DNA of 64,000 bases, from contig CM038469.1 in assembly GCA_021464415.1 (NCBI GenBank), positions 1,342,501-1,406,500 of the forward strand, in the 5' to 3' direction. The notes below the pieces were generated by a model, which was not told the origin of the DNA, made no database searches, and worked only from the letters and a program-made list of their open reading frames with translations. The DNA comes from Lonicera japonica. Taxonomy: Eukaryota; Streptophyta; Magnoliopsida; Dipsacales; Caprifoliaceae. The position numbers were made by a program, and so were the translations under genes. Of the stretch, positions 34,003 through 46,500 are shown piece after piece; position 1 is the first letter of the stretch; the number at the start of each line of letters is the position of its first letter.

Positions 34003-35632
34003 ATAATAATCCCTACTCTTTTCTCGACGTCTAATTTGTGTACAATGCTTTTCATTTCATGTCAAACCAATTATTATTATAATTCATAACAACTTAGTTC
34101 ACTAATATCTTTGTCTTAAAGTAGTAGTTTTTATTTTACTTTTGGACATGTCAAGTTGGTTGATATCTGTTCAAACATAATCAATTTACTCATTTTTGAA
34201 AAATAATAATAATAATAATATTTAATGACCATTAATTAAGAAATTAAATTTTATGTCAGCACATCAATTTCTACCGGTTCCTTCCACCGGCTGACGTGGA
34301 CGATTGATGTGGGAGTCCATGTGTCCTCCCCCCAAGGTCTGTACTCGTTGGGTCATGTGGCTTTTTCTTGTGGCTTTTTCATACAAAATGAGAATAAAAT
34401 CTCTCCAAGCCAATACAATTATATCCCCAAAACTTTGTTTTTCTTCCTCTCAGTCTTAAATCTCTCTGCAAGTACTTGCAGCAAATCATCATTGATTTGA
34501 AAAAAAAAGATAAAAAAAAAAACCTTAAAACTCCATATGAAAAAGAAGAAAAGAAAAATTAAGAAACCTAAAATCCAAAATCTTCAAACAAGGTAAGAGC
34601 AAGAAGAGAAGATGGAAGAAAGGATCAGACAAGAGTTAAAGCTTTTTTTTGAAGGCAGGAGGAGTATGGAGAAGAGTTAGTTTAGCATAAGGGAATATGG
34701 AGCTATTTGCAGCTATTTATCTGTAATCAGTTCCAAACAACAAACTAAGAGGGAAGATGAGAACAATTTGGGAGATAATCAGCAAAAGCCCCATTTTTGC
34801 CACCACCACAAATTTCAGTTCCATTTTCACCGGCAATTAAGAAGATGAAAAAGGTGAAGTTTGAGGCTTGATTGAGTTCCAAACTTAATGCAATTGAGTA
34901 ATTTTGGACCAATATGTGTGGGTCGGTGATTGAAAGATACCCTAGAGCTGAGGGTTTTTATTTGGTTCGTGGTGTTTGTTTACTTAGACCGGAGAACTGG
35001 AAGGGGTAGAGTTTCTCACCAGAAAAATTTTAATTAATTTTTTTATTAATTAACTACAATAAGGATGCCGCGTCATCCAGTAAGCCATATTCCAGTAAAA
35101 TAAACCGGTGAGAAAAGTATTTCTCTTAATTTTTTTATGTATCAAAATCAAAGTAAGTATCAATTTGGTCAAAACATGATCATTGTTTTGACATCATCTA
35201 TTGCAATACCAGAGGAATTTACTCAATCCATGTCAAACGAAGATTTTAGTTTGATTTAAATATCACTTTAAGAGTACATTTATTTTTAACCTAATCATTG
35301 ATTTAGACAAAAGTTATTTAATATATTACCAACGATCTTGTAACCCGTTAACATCCTTCTTGTCCTCGTAACAAGAAAGTATTAGTTCAATATACTTGTT
35401 TTGAGTAGCTTTCTTTTAACCAAATAATTGTCGAAGTAAAACTGTTGTTTCGCAATGTATTATTTGTAAAAGTACACAGTACATTACAACTGATTCAATG
35501 ATCAATTACATTTACTACATCAACTGTCCATACTTGCTTCTTTTGATAAATTGAACATTGAAAGCCTTTTGAAGGGATTTAAGACTTGGAATATATATAC
35601 CAACGAGCACACCGAATGAACAAAAAAGAGGA
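34003..35632. other. Intergenic region 3' of the 4CL-like gene
   Basis: No gene recognised. It contains an A-rich/purine-rich stretch (34495-34680) and the TTAATTAA-rich segment at 35030-35060. The part just below 35633 probably holds the 3' untranslated region of the 4CL-like gene. Confidence 0.4.
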
Positions 35633-38600
35633 TCACAATTTAGAAGAAAAGCCTTGATGAACGGCAACCTTTCTCAATTCCTTTCTCAGAATTTTACCGG
35701 CTGGACTTTTTGGTATTGAACTAACAAATGATACACGTCTAATTTTCTTGTACGGTGCAACCTACAATAAAGTGCAAGGAAAGCTATCAGCGTAATATAG
35801 TAGGTAATTCATAGAAAAGAACTACAACAAAAAATGTGATGGCATCGAATGAGAAGAATTACCTGTTTTGCAACAAAACTCATTACTTGTGCCTCATCAA
35901 GATTGCTTTGGGGATGTTTTACGACAAAAGCCATGGGTATTTGACCAGCCTCGTCATCAGGGTATCTGGGAAAATTTATTTATACAAAATTTTTAGAAGC
36001 TATAATAGCTCAACTAATATGGGCACACACAAGTTATATTTGAAACAGATTTACACTCGTTGGAGGGAAAGAATGTGGAGCTAAAAATAGTAGATAAAGA
36101 AGAGGAAATTGAAAGGTTTGAGCCTTACGGTATCACAGCAGCATCTACCACCTCCGGATGGGACTGAAGCAATTGTTCCAGTTCTGCAGGTGGAACCTGC
36201 ACAATTAACAATTGAAGCATATGAACCCTAGAGCTTGGAGGTATTAATTGATCAAGAAATTACTACAGAAATGAACCTGCACTAAATGAGAATTGAATGT
36301 TTGAACACCAGAGCCCAGAGGAACTAATTAACTAAGAAGAGCACGATTAAAAATTTTAATGTTTGAATGCTGAAACCACGAGGAATTATTTGATTAAGAA
36401 ACGCTAAAGGAAAACAAGAGAGAATACCTGGTACCCCTTATATTTGATCAGTTCCTTCAACCTGTCTACGACAAAAAGGAATCCTTCCTCATCGAAGTAA
36501 CAAAGGTCACCCGTCCTCAACCACCCATCCAATACCAAAGTTTCAGAAGTAGCCTTTGGATCACCAACATAACCTACATTAGTCTCAAATGTTGTATTAG
36601 TTGTGTTTTATACTTCTATTGCTGAAGTTTTTCATAGAAAACTAGGTAAAAAGTTAGCAAATCTGCACTTCACCTTTTTTGGAGAAGTTAGATTGTCTAA
36701 ATTTTCCATTTCACGGTACAAGTGCACGTAGCGCACTTCCGTGGAATCGATTCTTAATCCTTGTTCCCATAATGGTAACTGCTCTCAAAAAAGGCTTTTG
36801 CTCTCAAAAAAAGCAATCAAACACACATAAATGTCTTTTCCTTGGAATTGTTTCCCCCAGAAACCACTTTACATGGAATCAAATTCTTTCTACCTTGTTT
36901 CCATACTTGCAATCGTACGAAACCTAATTACTTTGTGCAAAGCCAGTATAGTTGAGAAAGTAGGAATCACATTTGCGCCACGTAAACAATGTACATAGTT
37001 GAATAATCATGTCAAAGTTGAGGATTGTTACCTTTCATGGTAATGGGTCCTTTAAGCCATAGCTCGCCTTGCTTGCCGGGAGGTAATGCAGTGCCTGTGT
37101 CAGGATCCACAATTCTTGCTTCACAATTTGCCTGAAGCCTTCCAACTGAACCCCAGCGAAAACTTTCTTCAGGAGTAACTGCTCGGAAGGCTGGTCCCGC
37201 TGTTTCAGTCATTCCGTAGCCCTTCAGTTAGCAATTGAGCATAAGTTATTACAGGTAAAAAACATCACAACTCAAAAGACAAAAATCTAGAGCATTTAGG
37301 GACAATTTTTCTTTGTACTTCTTTTGCCGTTCTCTTCTTTTTCTACTTACAGATAGATAAACAGAATGTAAAACACTCCCTCCCTCTTAAATTACCAATC
37401 CCTCTTTCTTTTTCAAGATGTCTTAATATAAGAGTCGCACTACCTTTTTAGGACACAATCAGTGTACCAAAACTCCCTAAATAAGTTGTTTTCTTAAAAA
37501 TTGATGTGAAAATTAGTGTATTGCTTGAAAAGAGTGATGATCAAACAAAGGCTCTTAAGTTGAGACCGGAGGAGTGTAGAGCTCACTAACTTTTCTTTCA
37601 AAACTAGGATGCAACGAACAAGCTCATAGACCTTATAGCTACATATATATATGCCTACATGTAATTTTTCAAGTTCTTCTATTGAAACTATTGAATCTGC
37701 CAGTTCACAGCCTTGCTAACCATTTTTTTCCAAATGCATGAAATCTTCAACTATAAAAATTAAACTTGAGAAATAGCAAGTGCATGTATTGGAGGCCATT
37801 GTAATATCTATCCCTTAATACCTGAGTTAGTAGCACACCGGGGAACTTTGCCGTAAATGCTGCAATCACATCCTTTCCAAGAGGAGCTCCACCGCACCCG
37901 AACCCTTCCAACGACTTCAAATCATACTCCTTGGTAACCTCGGCCTTTGTCATCGCCACCACCACCGGTGGTGCCATCGCAACATTCGTCACCCTTAACT
38001 CCTCCACCGCTCTCAGCATCCTCTTCAAATTAAACCTCTCCATCACCACGACAGTCTCACTCAACGCCACCGACTTCATACAACAGAATAACCCAATCAC
38101 GTGGAAATACGGCATCGTGTAAAGAACCACCGCCGGAGACTTCCTCTCCGGTCTCAGCGCATGGTAATTCGCGACTATCGCCGTCAAATTCCTGTGTGTC
38201 AGCATCACTCCCTTCACTTGCCCCGTTGTCCCCGACGAATACATAATCGCCGCTATATCACATTGAGAAACACCAACACACGACAGTTCGCGGCCCGAGC
38301 TCGTCGTCATCGACACGAACTCCGGCGAATCGATGAGAACAGTCCCGTGTCGTAGCGCCGGGATCTTGTGAGATGTTGCGGACGTGGCAAACGCGATGAC
38401 TGGCTTGGAAAGCTTGATTTGGCGGGAAATCTCGGACTCTGTGCTGGATGGGTTGGAGGGAGAAATGATGACACCGAGGGAGAGGAGAGAGAAGTAGAGG
38501 AGGGGAATTTGAAGTGAGTTAGGTGAGAGAATGAATGCGACATCACCTTTGGAAAGGCCGAGACGGGATTGAAGAGAGGAGGACAGATTGTTTGTTTGAG

Positions 38601-38808
38601 TGGTGAACTGGGAGTAAGAGAGGCGTTGGCCGGTGGCAGAGTCGATGAGGGAGGTGGAGTCGGGCCAGGGGGAGGTGAGTTGGAGGGAAAGGGAGTAGGT
38701 GGCGGAGGAGATAAGGGCGGTTTCCGGTGGGAGGGGTAGTGGTGGGGTGAGGCTGTGAAAAGTTTTAGTCTGGGAGGAGAAGCCACTATTTGGGTCGAAT
38801 TTCTCCAT
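35633..38808 (-). CDS. 4-coumarate-CoA ligase-like acyl-activating enzyme, peroxisomal, 540 aa
   Basis: Member of the ANL (adenylate-forming) superfamily, closest by eye to the Arabidopsis 4CL-like 9 group. It activates a carboxylic acid as acyl-AMP and transfers it to CoA. Six exons (minus strand): 38808-37822, 37221-37032, 36573-36428, 36196-36129, 35965-35863, 35761-35633; they sum to 1623 nt with all phases consistent. AMP-binding box [12 protein letters not shown] is at about 191-201, GYGMTE at 330-335, GWLRTGD with Asp415, and [10 protein letters not shown] with the catalytic-type Lys521. The protein ends in SKL, a type 1 peroxisomal signal, which fits oxylipin/jasmonate-precursor or benzenoid acyl activation rather than classical lignin 4CL. 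Exon 1 is markedly GC-rich compared with its surroundings. The true substrate is unknown. Confidence 0.95.
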
Positions 38809-39836
38809 TGGAGAGTTGAGGGGAATGAAGGTTTTTTTTAATTTAATGTTGCTATTTATTTATTTATATATTTATTTATAATCTAGACTAGACTAGATTA
38901 GAAAAGATGCGGTGCCGATCATTTGGAATAATTTGAGGTTTCTGACAAAACAAAAAAACAACAATGTGACGGAGTGGAAGCCTTTAGAATTGGCTTATTC
39001 TGATAGGCTTCAAAATAAATAAATAAATCCATGTCAGTCTTAATCCCAATCCCAATCACTATCATTTTTTTTTCTTACTGAAAGACGCAAGCCTCAAAAA
39101 TAAATAAAAGACTCGGACGTCGACACGTTAGGTTAGGTTAACGTGCAATTGTCTGAATTTAAATATTGAAAAACGATTTTAAATTGAATTTAAATATCAT
39201 ATTTAAATAAATTTGCCATTACCCTCTTATTTTTTAAAATGATTATATGTGAAAGGGTTAAGACAAAAGAAGTAATTTACTTTTTTAAAATTTAAAATTT
39301 CAAACTTAAAAAGTATGGCTGTTTTTTATTTTTTAAAAATAAAAGAAATGTTTAGATTTGAATTTTTAAATCAACAAAATGGAAAGAGTATGATTGGTGC
39401 CACAATCATACTCTTTCCAGTTTTAGGTGGTCTGTATATATTAATTAATAAGACACCATTTTGGAGACCAAGAAATTTCCGATGTGTAAATAGCTCAAGG
39501 CTGTATAGTGGGATAATCACCTATTCATATAATGCTGGTTGTTTTTTGGTTTAAGTAGTGGCATAGCCAAGAAATCTGTGAAAGAGATCATTTACGAATG
39601 TATCACCAATTTCATATCAATTATACTGAGTAAATTATCAACCCAAAAAATGTGAAATGAGCAATGTTACTTGATCCAAAAAAGTATAATCGAATAGTAA
39701 GTGTTTGGACTACATACTTTTTTTCCTTTTTTTTCTAACCTGACCCCACTATTAACTAATTTTTTTTAAAAAAAAATAATTGGTATCAATTATACACATC
39801 AGTTCAAATAAACCCAAAATATACTGGTACATTTCA
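38809..39836. other. 5' flank of the 4CL-like gene
   Basis: Promoter region followed by AT-rich spacer. A short TTTATTTATTTAT run lies at 38853-38880, about 50-70 bp upstream of the ATG. No gene; the open frame at 39315-39554 has no domain. Confidence 0.4.
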
Positions 39837-40170
39837 AGTAAGTACCTTAATTGAAGGACCATATTCACAGATCGGGCGATTTGGCATGCTTCCCGATAGA
39901 ATTTTTTTAATGAAATATGGTGGGGATGTTCTTCATCATGTGTAAAACATTTCCACCAAATTTTATCAAAAAATTCAATCGGGAAGTGGGTTAACTACAT
40001 GATTGAAAAATATTGGTCCAGAAATAGATATATGTATATCCAATATTTTTCAATCATGTAGTTAACACATGGTGAACAACATCCCCACCAAATTTCATCA
40101 AAAAAATTCATCAAGAAGCGTGCCAAATGGCCCAATCCGTAAATAAGGTTTTTAAGTTAAGGTACTTACT
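39837..40170. mobile_element. Foldback MITE, 334 bp
   Basis: Almost the whole element is an imperfect inverted repeat. The ends are AGTAAGTACCTTAA and its inverse, and internal blocks such as CATGATTGAAAAATATTGG are mirrored across the centre near 40010. It shares CACCAAATTT...CATCAA blocks with the foldback element at 53647-53974. No clear target-site duplication was found. Confidence 0.7.
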
Positions 40171-41300
40171 CAAATTTTTTCCCAAAATATCCTATTTGGT
40201 ATACATATTTAGATCATCTCCAATAAATAGTGTAAAAGTGGATATTTAGTCTATCAATGTGTATAAAATTGCACCGAGAGTAATTAAGGTAAAAATGTCT
40301 CTCAAAATACATGGTCTGTTGGGACAATTTAAAGCAGTTTGCATGACACATGATGTGTTGGGCTAAGTATAATGCCGCATGACACATCATGTGTCGTGGG
40401 CTTAAGGCTAAATACACACCACAAAAAGTGGTTTCCATCCAATCTTAAAGAACAGGCAAACCAATGGGAAAATTTCACCTAGACTTTTATAGAGAAGAGT
40501 TTTTGATCTTTTAATTCTTGGCATTTCCGGGCACATCATGTATTGGGGCAATTTAATTTATTTATTTTTTGCATGACATATAATATGTCTTGGAAGAGTA
40601 AAAGTGCTTCCTTGACAAATTATATATCGAGTAGTGTAAAAATTTGTCGATAGATAATTTTAGCTTTAGTTTAGATTTTAGCTTACATTTCTAGCTTTTT
40701 TAACCAAGCGGTGGGATAATAAAATAAGCAAATTTAACTTATTACACTTTGGGACGGAAATAGTCTTAATTAATATATTGAGTGAGATCACTAGACCCCA
40801 CATCAAACCAGGTGGCCACTCCAATTGGTTTAAGTTAAAGTACTCCACATCAATGTGGTCAGGGTCTTGGTAATTTCTTTCTTGCGATGGAAGGATTTCT
40901 TTGAAGACTCTCTCTACTGGGAAGTCTAGATACTTCATACCAACACCACCAAACAATTAAGAGCGGAGTTCGCTGCTGTGTACAAAGTCAGTTCTTGCAA
41001 TATTTTTGTCTTTAACGAATCCTTCATATTTGATGTTTAGTGTAATTTTGTGCGTCTCTTGAATAATTGTCAATGAATATACTAGAAATTAGGTAGAAGG
41101 GCTTATTATACATTGATTTTTACCAAAAATCCAATGAATAATATTTTTTTGAATGAAGGGCCTATTTTTAATTGGTAATTAGTGTAAGAGGCCTATTTTG
41201 TTTTATATTTTAAATGAATGTATTTAGATAAATTTAAATATCATTTAATTAACAAAAACATGTTATGTATTACCTAAATTACCCCTTTTTATGAAATTTG
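40171..41300. other. Spacer, no gene
   Basis: AT-rich intergenic sequence. ACATGATGTGTTGGGC/ACATCATGTGTC-type motifs recur around 40346-40400. No coding support for the open frames here. Confidence 0.35.
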
Positions 41301-41597
41301 CACAAAAAATATGGACTGCAAAGTTCATCTTGCAGTAAAATATGAACTGCAAAGTTTATATTGCAGTGAAATATGGACTGCAATATGAACTTTGCACTAA
41401 AAATATGGACTGCAAAGTTCACATTGCAGTAAAACATGGACTGCAATATGAACGTTGCACTAAAAATATCAACTGCAAAGTTCACATTGCAATGAAATAT
41501 GGACTGCAAAGTTCATATTGCGGTGAAATATGGAGTGCAAAGTTCATATTGCAGTGAAATATATATTGCAAAATTCATATTGCAATCCATATTTTAA
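41301..41597. repeat. Minisatellite, unit about 30 bp
   Basis: About nine to ten imperfect copies of a unit built on ATGGACTGCAAAGTTCAT then ATTGCAGTGAAAT. Because the unit is a multiple of three, open frames run through it on both strands, giving Cys-rich repeated peptides that I do not regard as genes. Confidence 0.9.
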
Positions 41598-43507
41598 TGC
41601 ATATTGGTATTTTTTAGTTTATTTTAAGGGTTGGGATGTCATTTTATAATGAAAAAAAAAACACATGTCATATTATCAATAAAATAAAAAGTAGGCCCTT
41701 TATTTAAAAAAAAATTATTCCTTTGCTTTAGTGTGAAAATCTTTCTCTAATAAGCCATTTTTTTTAATTGCCCCATGAATATATTCTGAAAAGAAGTAAA
41801 GTTTTGTGTTTAAAAAATGAGAGTAATAATTATCGATGAATATATGTGAAAAGGCATTTGCCAAATGCAAGTCTCTATAAGAGTATATATTTCTATTCAA
41901 ACAATCTCTTTAAAAGTTCTTATGCCATATTTAAAAGGACCAATGAAATACCTATACGTGAATTATGCCACATAATTGAATAATGGCAGCCATAATTGTT
42001 TGAGTTATACATGTTTTGACCTTCACCTAGTTTTCATAATAAGTTAAATTTAGTACTCCTTTTATTTTTTCCTAGTCTTTAATCTTTAAAATGGACGGAA
42101 TTTAATTTAACGGTAAAAAGGGTCCAAATCAAATGTTATTCAACCCATATTTTTAGTCAAACTACCCAAAATACCTATGTTGGACACCAAACAGTTATTC
42201 TATTCTCACAAGGTTTTTTTCTTAATTAAATTTTCGTTCAAAAATTCAAACAACATAAAATTTATTCTAAACATTTTATTTAAGCCATGATGATCTCTTT
42301 AGATAATTATGACAAGTAGAATTTAAATTAACCAACTACTAGCAAGTAGTCCGGTAATAACACACTAGATTCTTCTAGTTTGAATCTTGATTGTTGTATT
42401 AGTGGCTAACTACTGTTTCAGGAACAGTGATAAATTGATGGGCGCAAAAAATATCTAATGTCTATGTGATACTAGAAAGTATTGAAAAAAAAAAACAATA
42501 ACTCAGCAAAACGTACTATTCTTGGCCTCTATTTTATTGTATTTAATTTCTTTTTGGGTCGTAGGAAGGGCCAAAGCCCGGCCAAAAGTATATAATCTGC
42601 TCTTATATTTAGAAGTGGGGGTAATACTTTATATCATACATACTATATATTAAACATATCAAGAAAATAATCTACTCTTATATTTAAAAGTAGGCATAAC
42701 AATTTATATTATGTGTGCTATGTATTAAACATATCGAAAAAATTTGTTATGTAGCTACTCCACTCAAGTTGAAAATTATTATAAAATAATATCAAAGAGA
42801 AGATTTAAACTCATGAGTTTTAACATGAATAATACATTTACTTTTCGCTAAACTAAATATTATTATACATTTTTAGTATGAAGAATTATTAGGGTAATTT
42901 TTTTAAAAACAGGTCATAGATAAATTCAAAAATGATGAGAATAGAACCGTGATATGGTGATAATAAAACCTAGTATCCCTGTGTAAATATTATGCGTGTT
43001 CTCTACGGCTTGAGCTAAAATTTGTATGTTAGGTTTTAGTGTTTATTAGGATATGCTTGTGCCTGATGGCACACAATAGTAAGTAAAATAGTAATTATAA
43101 ATAAAATAAACTTTTAAATTTCTTTGAAATAAATTTGACTTTTGAATCGTAAAAATTAACGGTCAAATTAGTGAATAGTAAGCCTCTAATTTGTATTATA
43201 AATTTTATTTTATGTTTTGAATCCTTTCAACTTTACTTTTTGTCGGAGGACGCGTTGGCACATGATATGTACGCTTTTTTCAGAGGCAAAATAAGGGGGG
43301 CGTTGTGAAATGAAAATCAATTACAAAAGAAGGAAACCATTGGCGCCCCACTCTTTCTCTCAAGAATTTGTCTTCTCCATTCATCTTTATCCTCTTCCTC
43401 TTCTCTGTCAATGTCTCTATATACTCACATATATATATATATATATAAACGCCAATGTTTTTTCAGAATCGAACGAAAAAGGGTAGTAGTAGTAGTAGTA
43501 ATAATAA
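41598..43507. other. Intergenic region upstream of the kelch gene
   Basis: AT-rich with small repeats (a TTTATATTATGTGTGCTATG block echoes at about 42630 and 42700). A GTA/ATA trinucleotide run at about 43482-43505 immediately precedes the kelch start codon, with an (AT)n run at 43428-43446. No other gene seen. Confidence 0.4.
42337..42495 (+). mobile_element. Probable SINE
   Basis: Starts with a tRNA-like segment (TAGCAAGTAGTCCGG; B-box-like TAGTTTGAATCTTG) and ends TACTAGAAAGTATTGA plus poly(A), the same 3' end as the SINE at 11454-11646 (TACTAGAAAGTATCTAG plus poly(A)). I could not find a convincing target-site duplication. Confidence 0.5.
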
Positions 43508-46500
43508 ATGTCTAAAATAAACAAGGTTTTCACAACATTTGCAGGTCTCCTTGCTGTTTTTCTCCTTATCAATTTTCTGTGGGTCTCCACTTCTTCTTCC
43601 TATTTAACCATTGCAAAATGGGCTCCCGATATATCTCGTATCACGCTCGTACCCAATGATACTGCAAAGGTCAGCCTCTCTTCATTCATTCAATTTCAAC
43701 GAGCTAGTTATGATGTCAATAATTAAATCAAGTTCGCATTCAAAAAAAAAAAAGTCAACAAACCCTGAATGCTGAGTTTTGAATGGTAACATCAAAAAAA
43801 TCTAATTCCTTTTTTCTTTTATACAAATAAACCAACTTATTGCCCTGATTATAACACCTCACCGACAACATCATGAACAAGAGGAACAAAATATTATTAA
43901 GCATTGGCTTTTAAAATGCTTAGTGTTGTGTTTTAATCTTATTCTATAGAGGTAAGAAAAGAATACTGTTATTACACCTTTATGCCCAGTACACCACTTA
44001 TTCAGCATTAAGAGGTTAAAAATCCCTTACCTCCTGTACCTTTTGTGTTGGATGTTCTTGTTCATTATCGTTTGCATACGTCCACTAATGCTTATTGCCC
44101 TTGCATTGCCTCGTGAAGAAAGTCCAACAATGAGAAATTAAAAGTTCCGGTAATTTTGATATGTAGGGAAATGCCAAAGATAAAAAGGGCCGCAGTCCTG
44201 GGAGATTCTTGTCCTCTACTTTTGCTGATTTACCTGCACCAGAATTAAAATGGGAACAGATGCCAACAGCACCTGTTCCACGTTTAGACGGCTCGTCAAT
44301 ACAGATAAAAGATCTTATGTATGTGTTTGCAGGATATGGATCCCTTGATTATGTGAGAATCTCTCTTCACTTCTTAAACCAACTACATTCTTTCTTTCTT
44401 TTTCCAAAACAAAAAAAAAAAGCAATGTCATCGGGTTCTTTAATGTCATGTTTTATAGGTACACTCCCATGTAGATATTTACAATTTCACCAACAATACA
44501 TGGGGAGAGAGATTTGATATTCCAAAAGAAATGGCGAATTCACATTTGGGAATGGCAAGCGATGGTAGGTACATTTATGTCGTCTCCGGACAATATGGTC
44601 CAGTGGTCCACAATGCAGAGGTCCTGTAGCTCATACGTTCGTGCTGGACACTGAGTCGAGAAAATGGGAGAGCATGCCCCCTTTACCAGCCCCCAGGTAC
44701 ATGCCATGACCAAGATTACATGAATTTGTTTTTGTTTTAATCACTCTTTATTTTTGGTACCCTTGACTTAATTTTCATACATGTTATGCATAAAATACGT
44801 AGTGCTTTGTCATAAAACTACACTAGAAACCCGCTCTAGTTTCACAAAGTATCACAAAATTCAAAACTCTCATTTTTCTAATGAAGTTTTGAACCTTTTG
44901 ATAGGTTGAGAAAACTAAATTAATCTGCCACTCCTTATGGAAGTTCATGTATTAAAAACTACTTTGATCCAACACTATAGTCTCCAGATGGAAAGTCAAT
45001 ATTTTCGAGGACAAAAAACTAATTTGAACATCATGACATTTGGTGCCTAAATCTTGTAACGGACAACTTTTTTCTTTACAGCATTCACAAAATGAGAATT
45101 GGGGCTCTTATTTCGAAAATAGTCAAGTAGTCGCTATTACCAAGTTCCTTTAAAGGATAACGGATAACCCTACTCCATAAATAATTTATATCCCCGTCTT
45201 CCGCTATGGACCTTTTATAGCAGCAAACCTTTTTATTGGAATGCCATTATTAGATGTATTCTCTCATAAATTAATCTACAGTTTTGTGCTGGTCTACAAT
45301 TTGAAGTTGCAATAAAATTAAGGATTAAACTTAAATTGAAGCCTTGAAGGTAATAACAGGAAATTTACAGGTATGCTCCGGCAACTCAACTATGGAGAGG
45401 CAGACTCCACGTGATGGGTGGCAGTAAGGAGAATCGCCATACACCTGGAGTAGAACACTGGAGCCTTGCAGTAAAGGATGGCAAACCATTAGAGAAAGAA
45501 TGGCGGACAGAAATATCTATTCCCCGTGGGGGACCACACAGGTTTGTTAACTAATTTCTTCAGCATTAATTTCTCTAAGTAGTTCGGTGAATTACCCTCT
45601 ATATTGTATCAACTTTATTGGCATTGCACAGTTAATTTTCTGTTTTGAAGATAAAAATAATATAAATAGTCACATGCATATAACATAATTGGTATCGACG
45701 GTATCGTGTTTAGACACTCAAATTAGATGTTTTTTGTTTTAGTATTTTCAAAGCTTTTCTAATTCTGTAAGTCGGTGTTTTGACAGAGCATGTGTTGTGG
45801 TTGATGACCAGCTTTTTGTAATTGGTGGTCAAGAGGGTGATTTTATGGCCAAACCCGGTTCACCTATCTTCAAGTGCTCACGTAGACGTGAGGTGTGTGA
45901 TCTAACATATTGATAACGACTGTAGATAATAATTCTAAGTTTTATTTGAAGAAATTTTGTAGATATAACTCTCAAGTATTTTGCTTCAGGTAGTTTACAG
46001 CGACGTTTACATGTTGGACGGTACAATGAAGTGGAGAGAGTTACCTCCAATGCCGAAACCCAACTCCCACATAGAGTCGTCTTGGATTCTTGTTAACAAT
46101 TCCATTGTGATTGTAGGAGGCACATCCATAAACCACCCGTTGACCAATCGGATGATGTTAGTTGGAGAAGTGTTCCAATTTCATCTGGACACGCTGGTAT
46201 TTGATCTTTCTCTATCTTTTGATGAAAATGCAACGTGATGCATTACTCATTTATAAACATGAGCTTTATATTGTTCATGACCATTCTGCATATATAGGAC
46301 CATTAAATTTGTTAAAGTTTTGCACTGGTATTTGATCTTTCTCTGTCTTTTGAAAATATTTAAAGTGCAACATGATGCATCACTCATCTATAAACATGAA
46401 CTTTATATTTTTCATGACCATGCTCATATGGGATCATTTAATTTGTTAAAGTTCTTATGGCAACTTTAACTTGGTTCAAGTTGTTTCTCTTTTAGATATG

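Noticed and set aside
38101..38786. Open frames overlapping the 4CL-like first exon in other frames and on the other strand
   Set aside because: GC-rich shadow frames of a well-supported coding exon.
41279..41557. Cys-rich repeated peptides on both strands
   Set aside because: Frame-preserving minisatellite; no start context or homology.
41301..41597. Regular repeat spacing considered as a CRISPR-like array
   Set aside because: The repeats are contiguous without unique spacers and the genome is a plant; it is a minisatellite.
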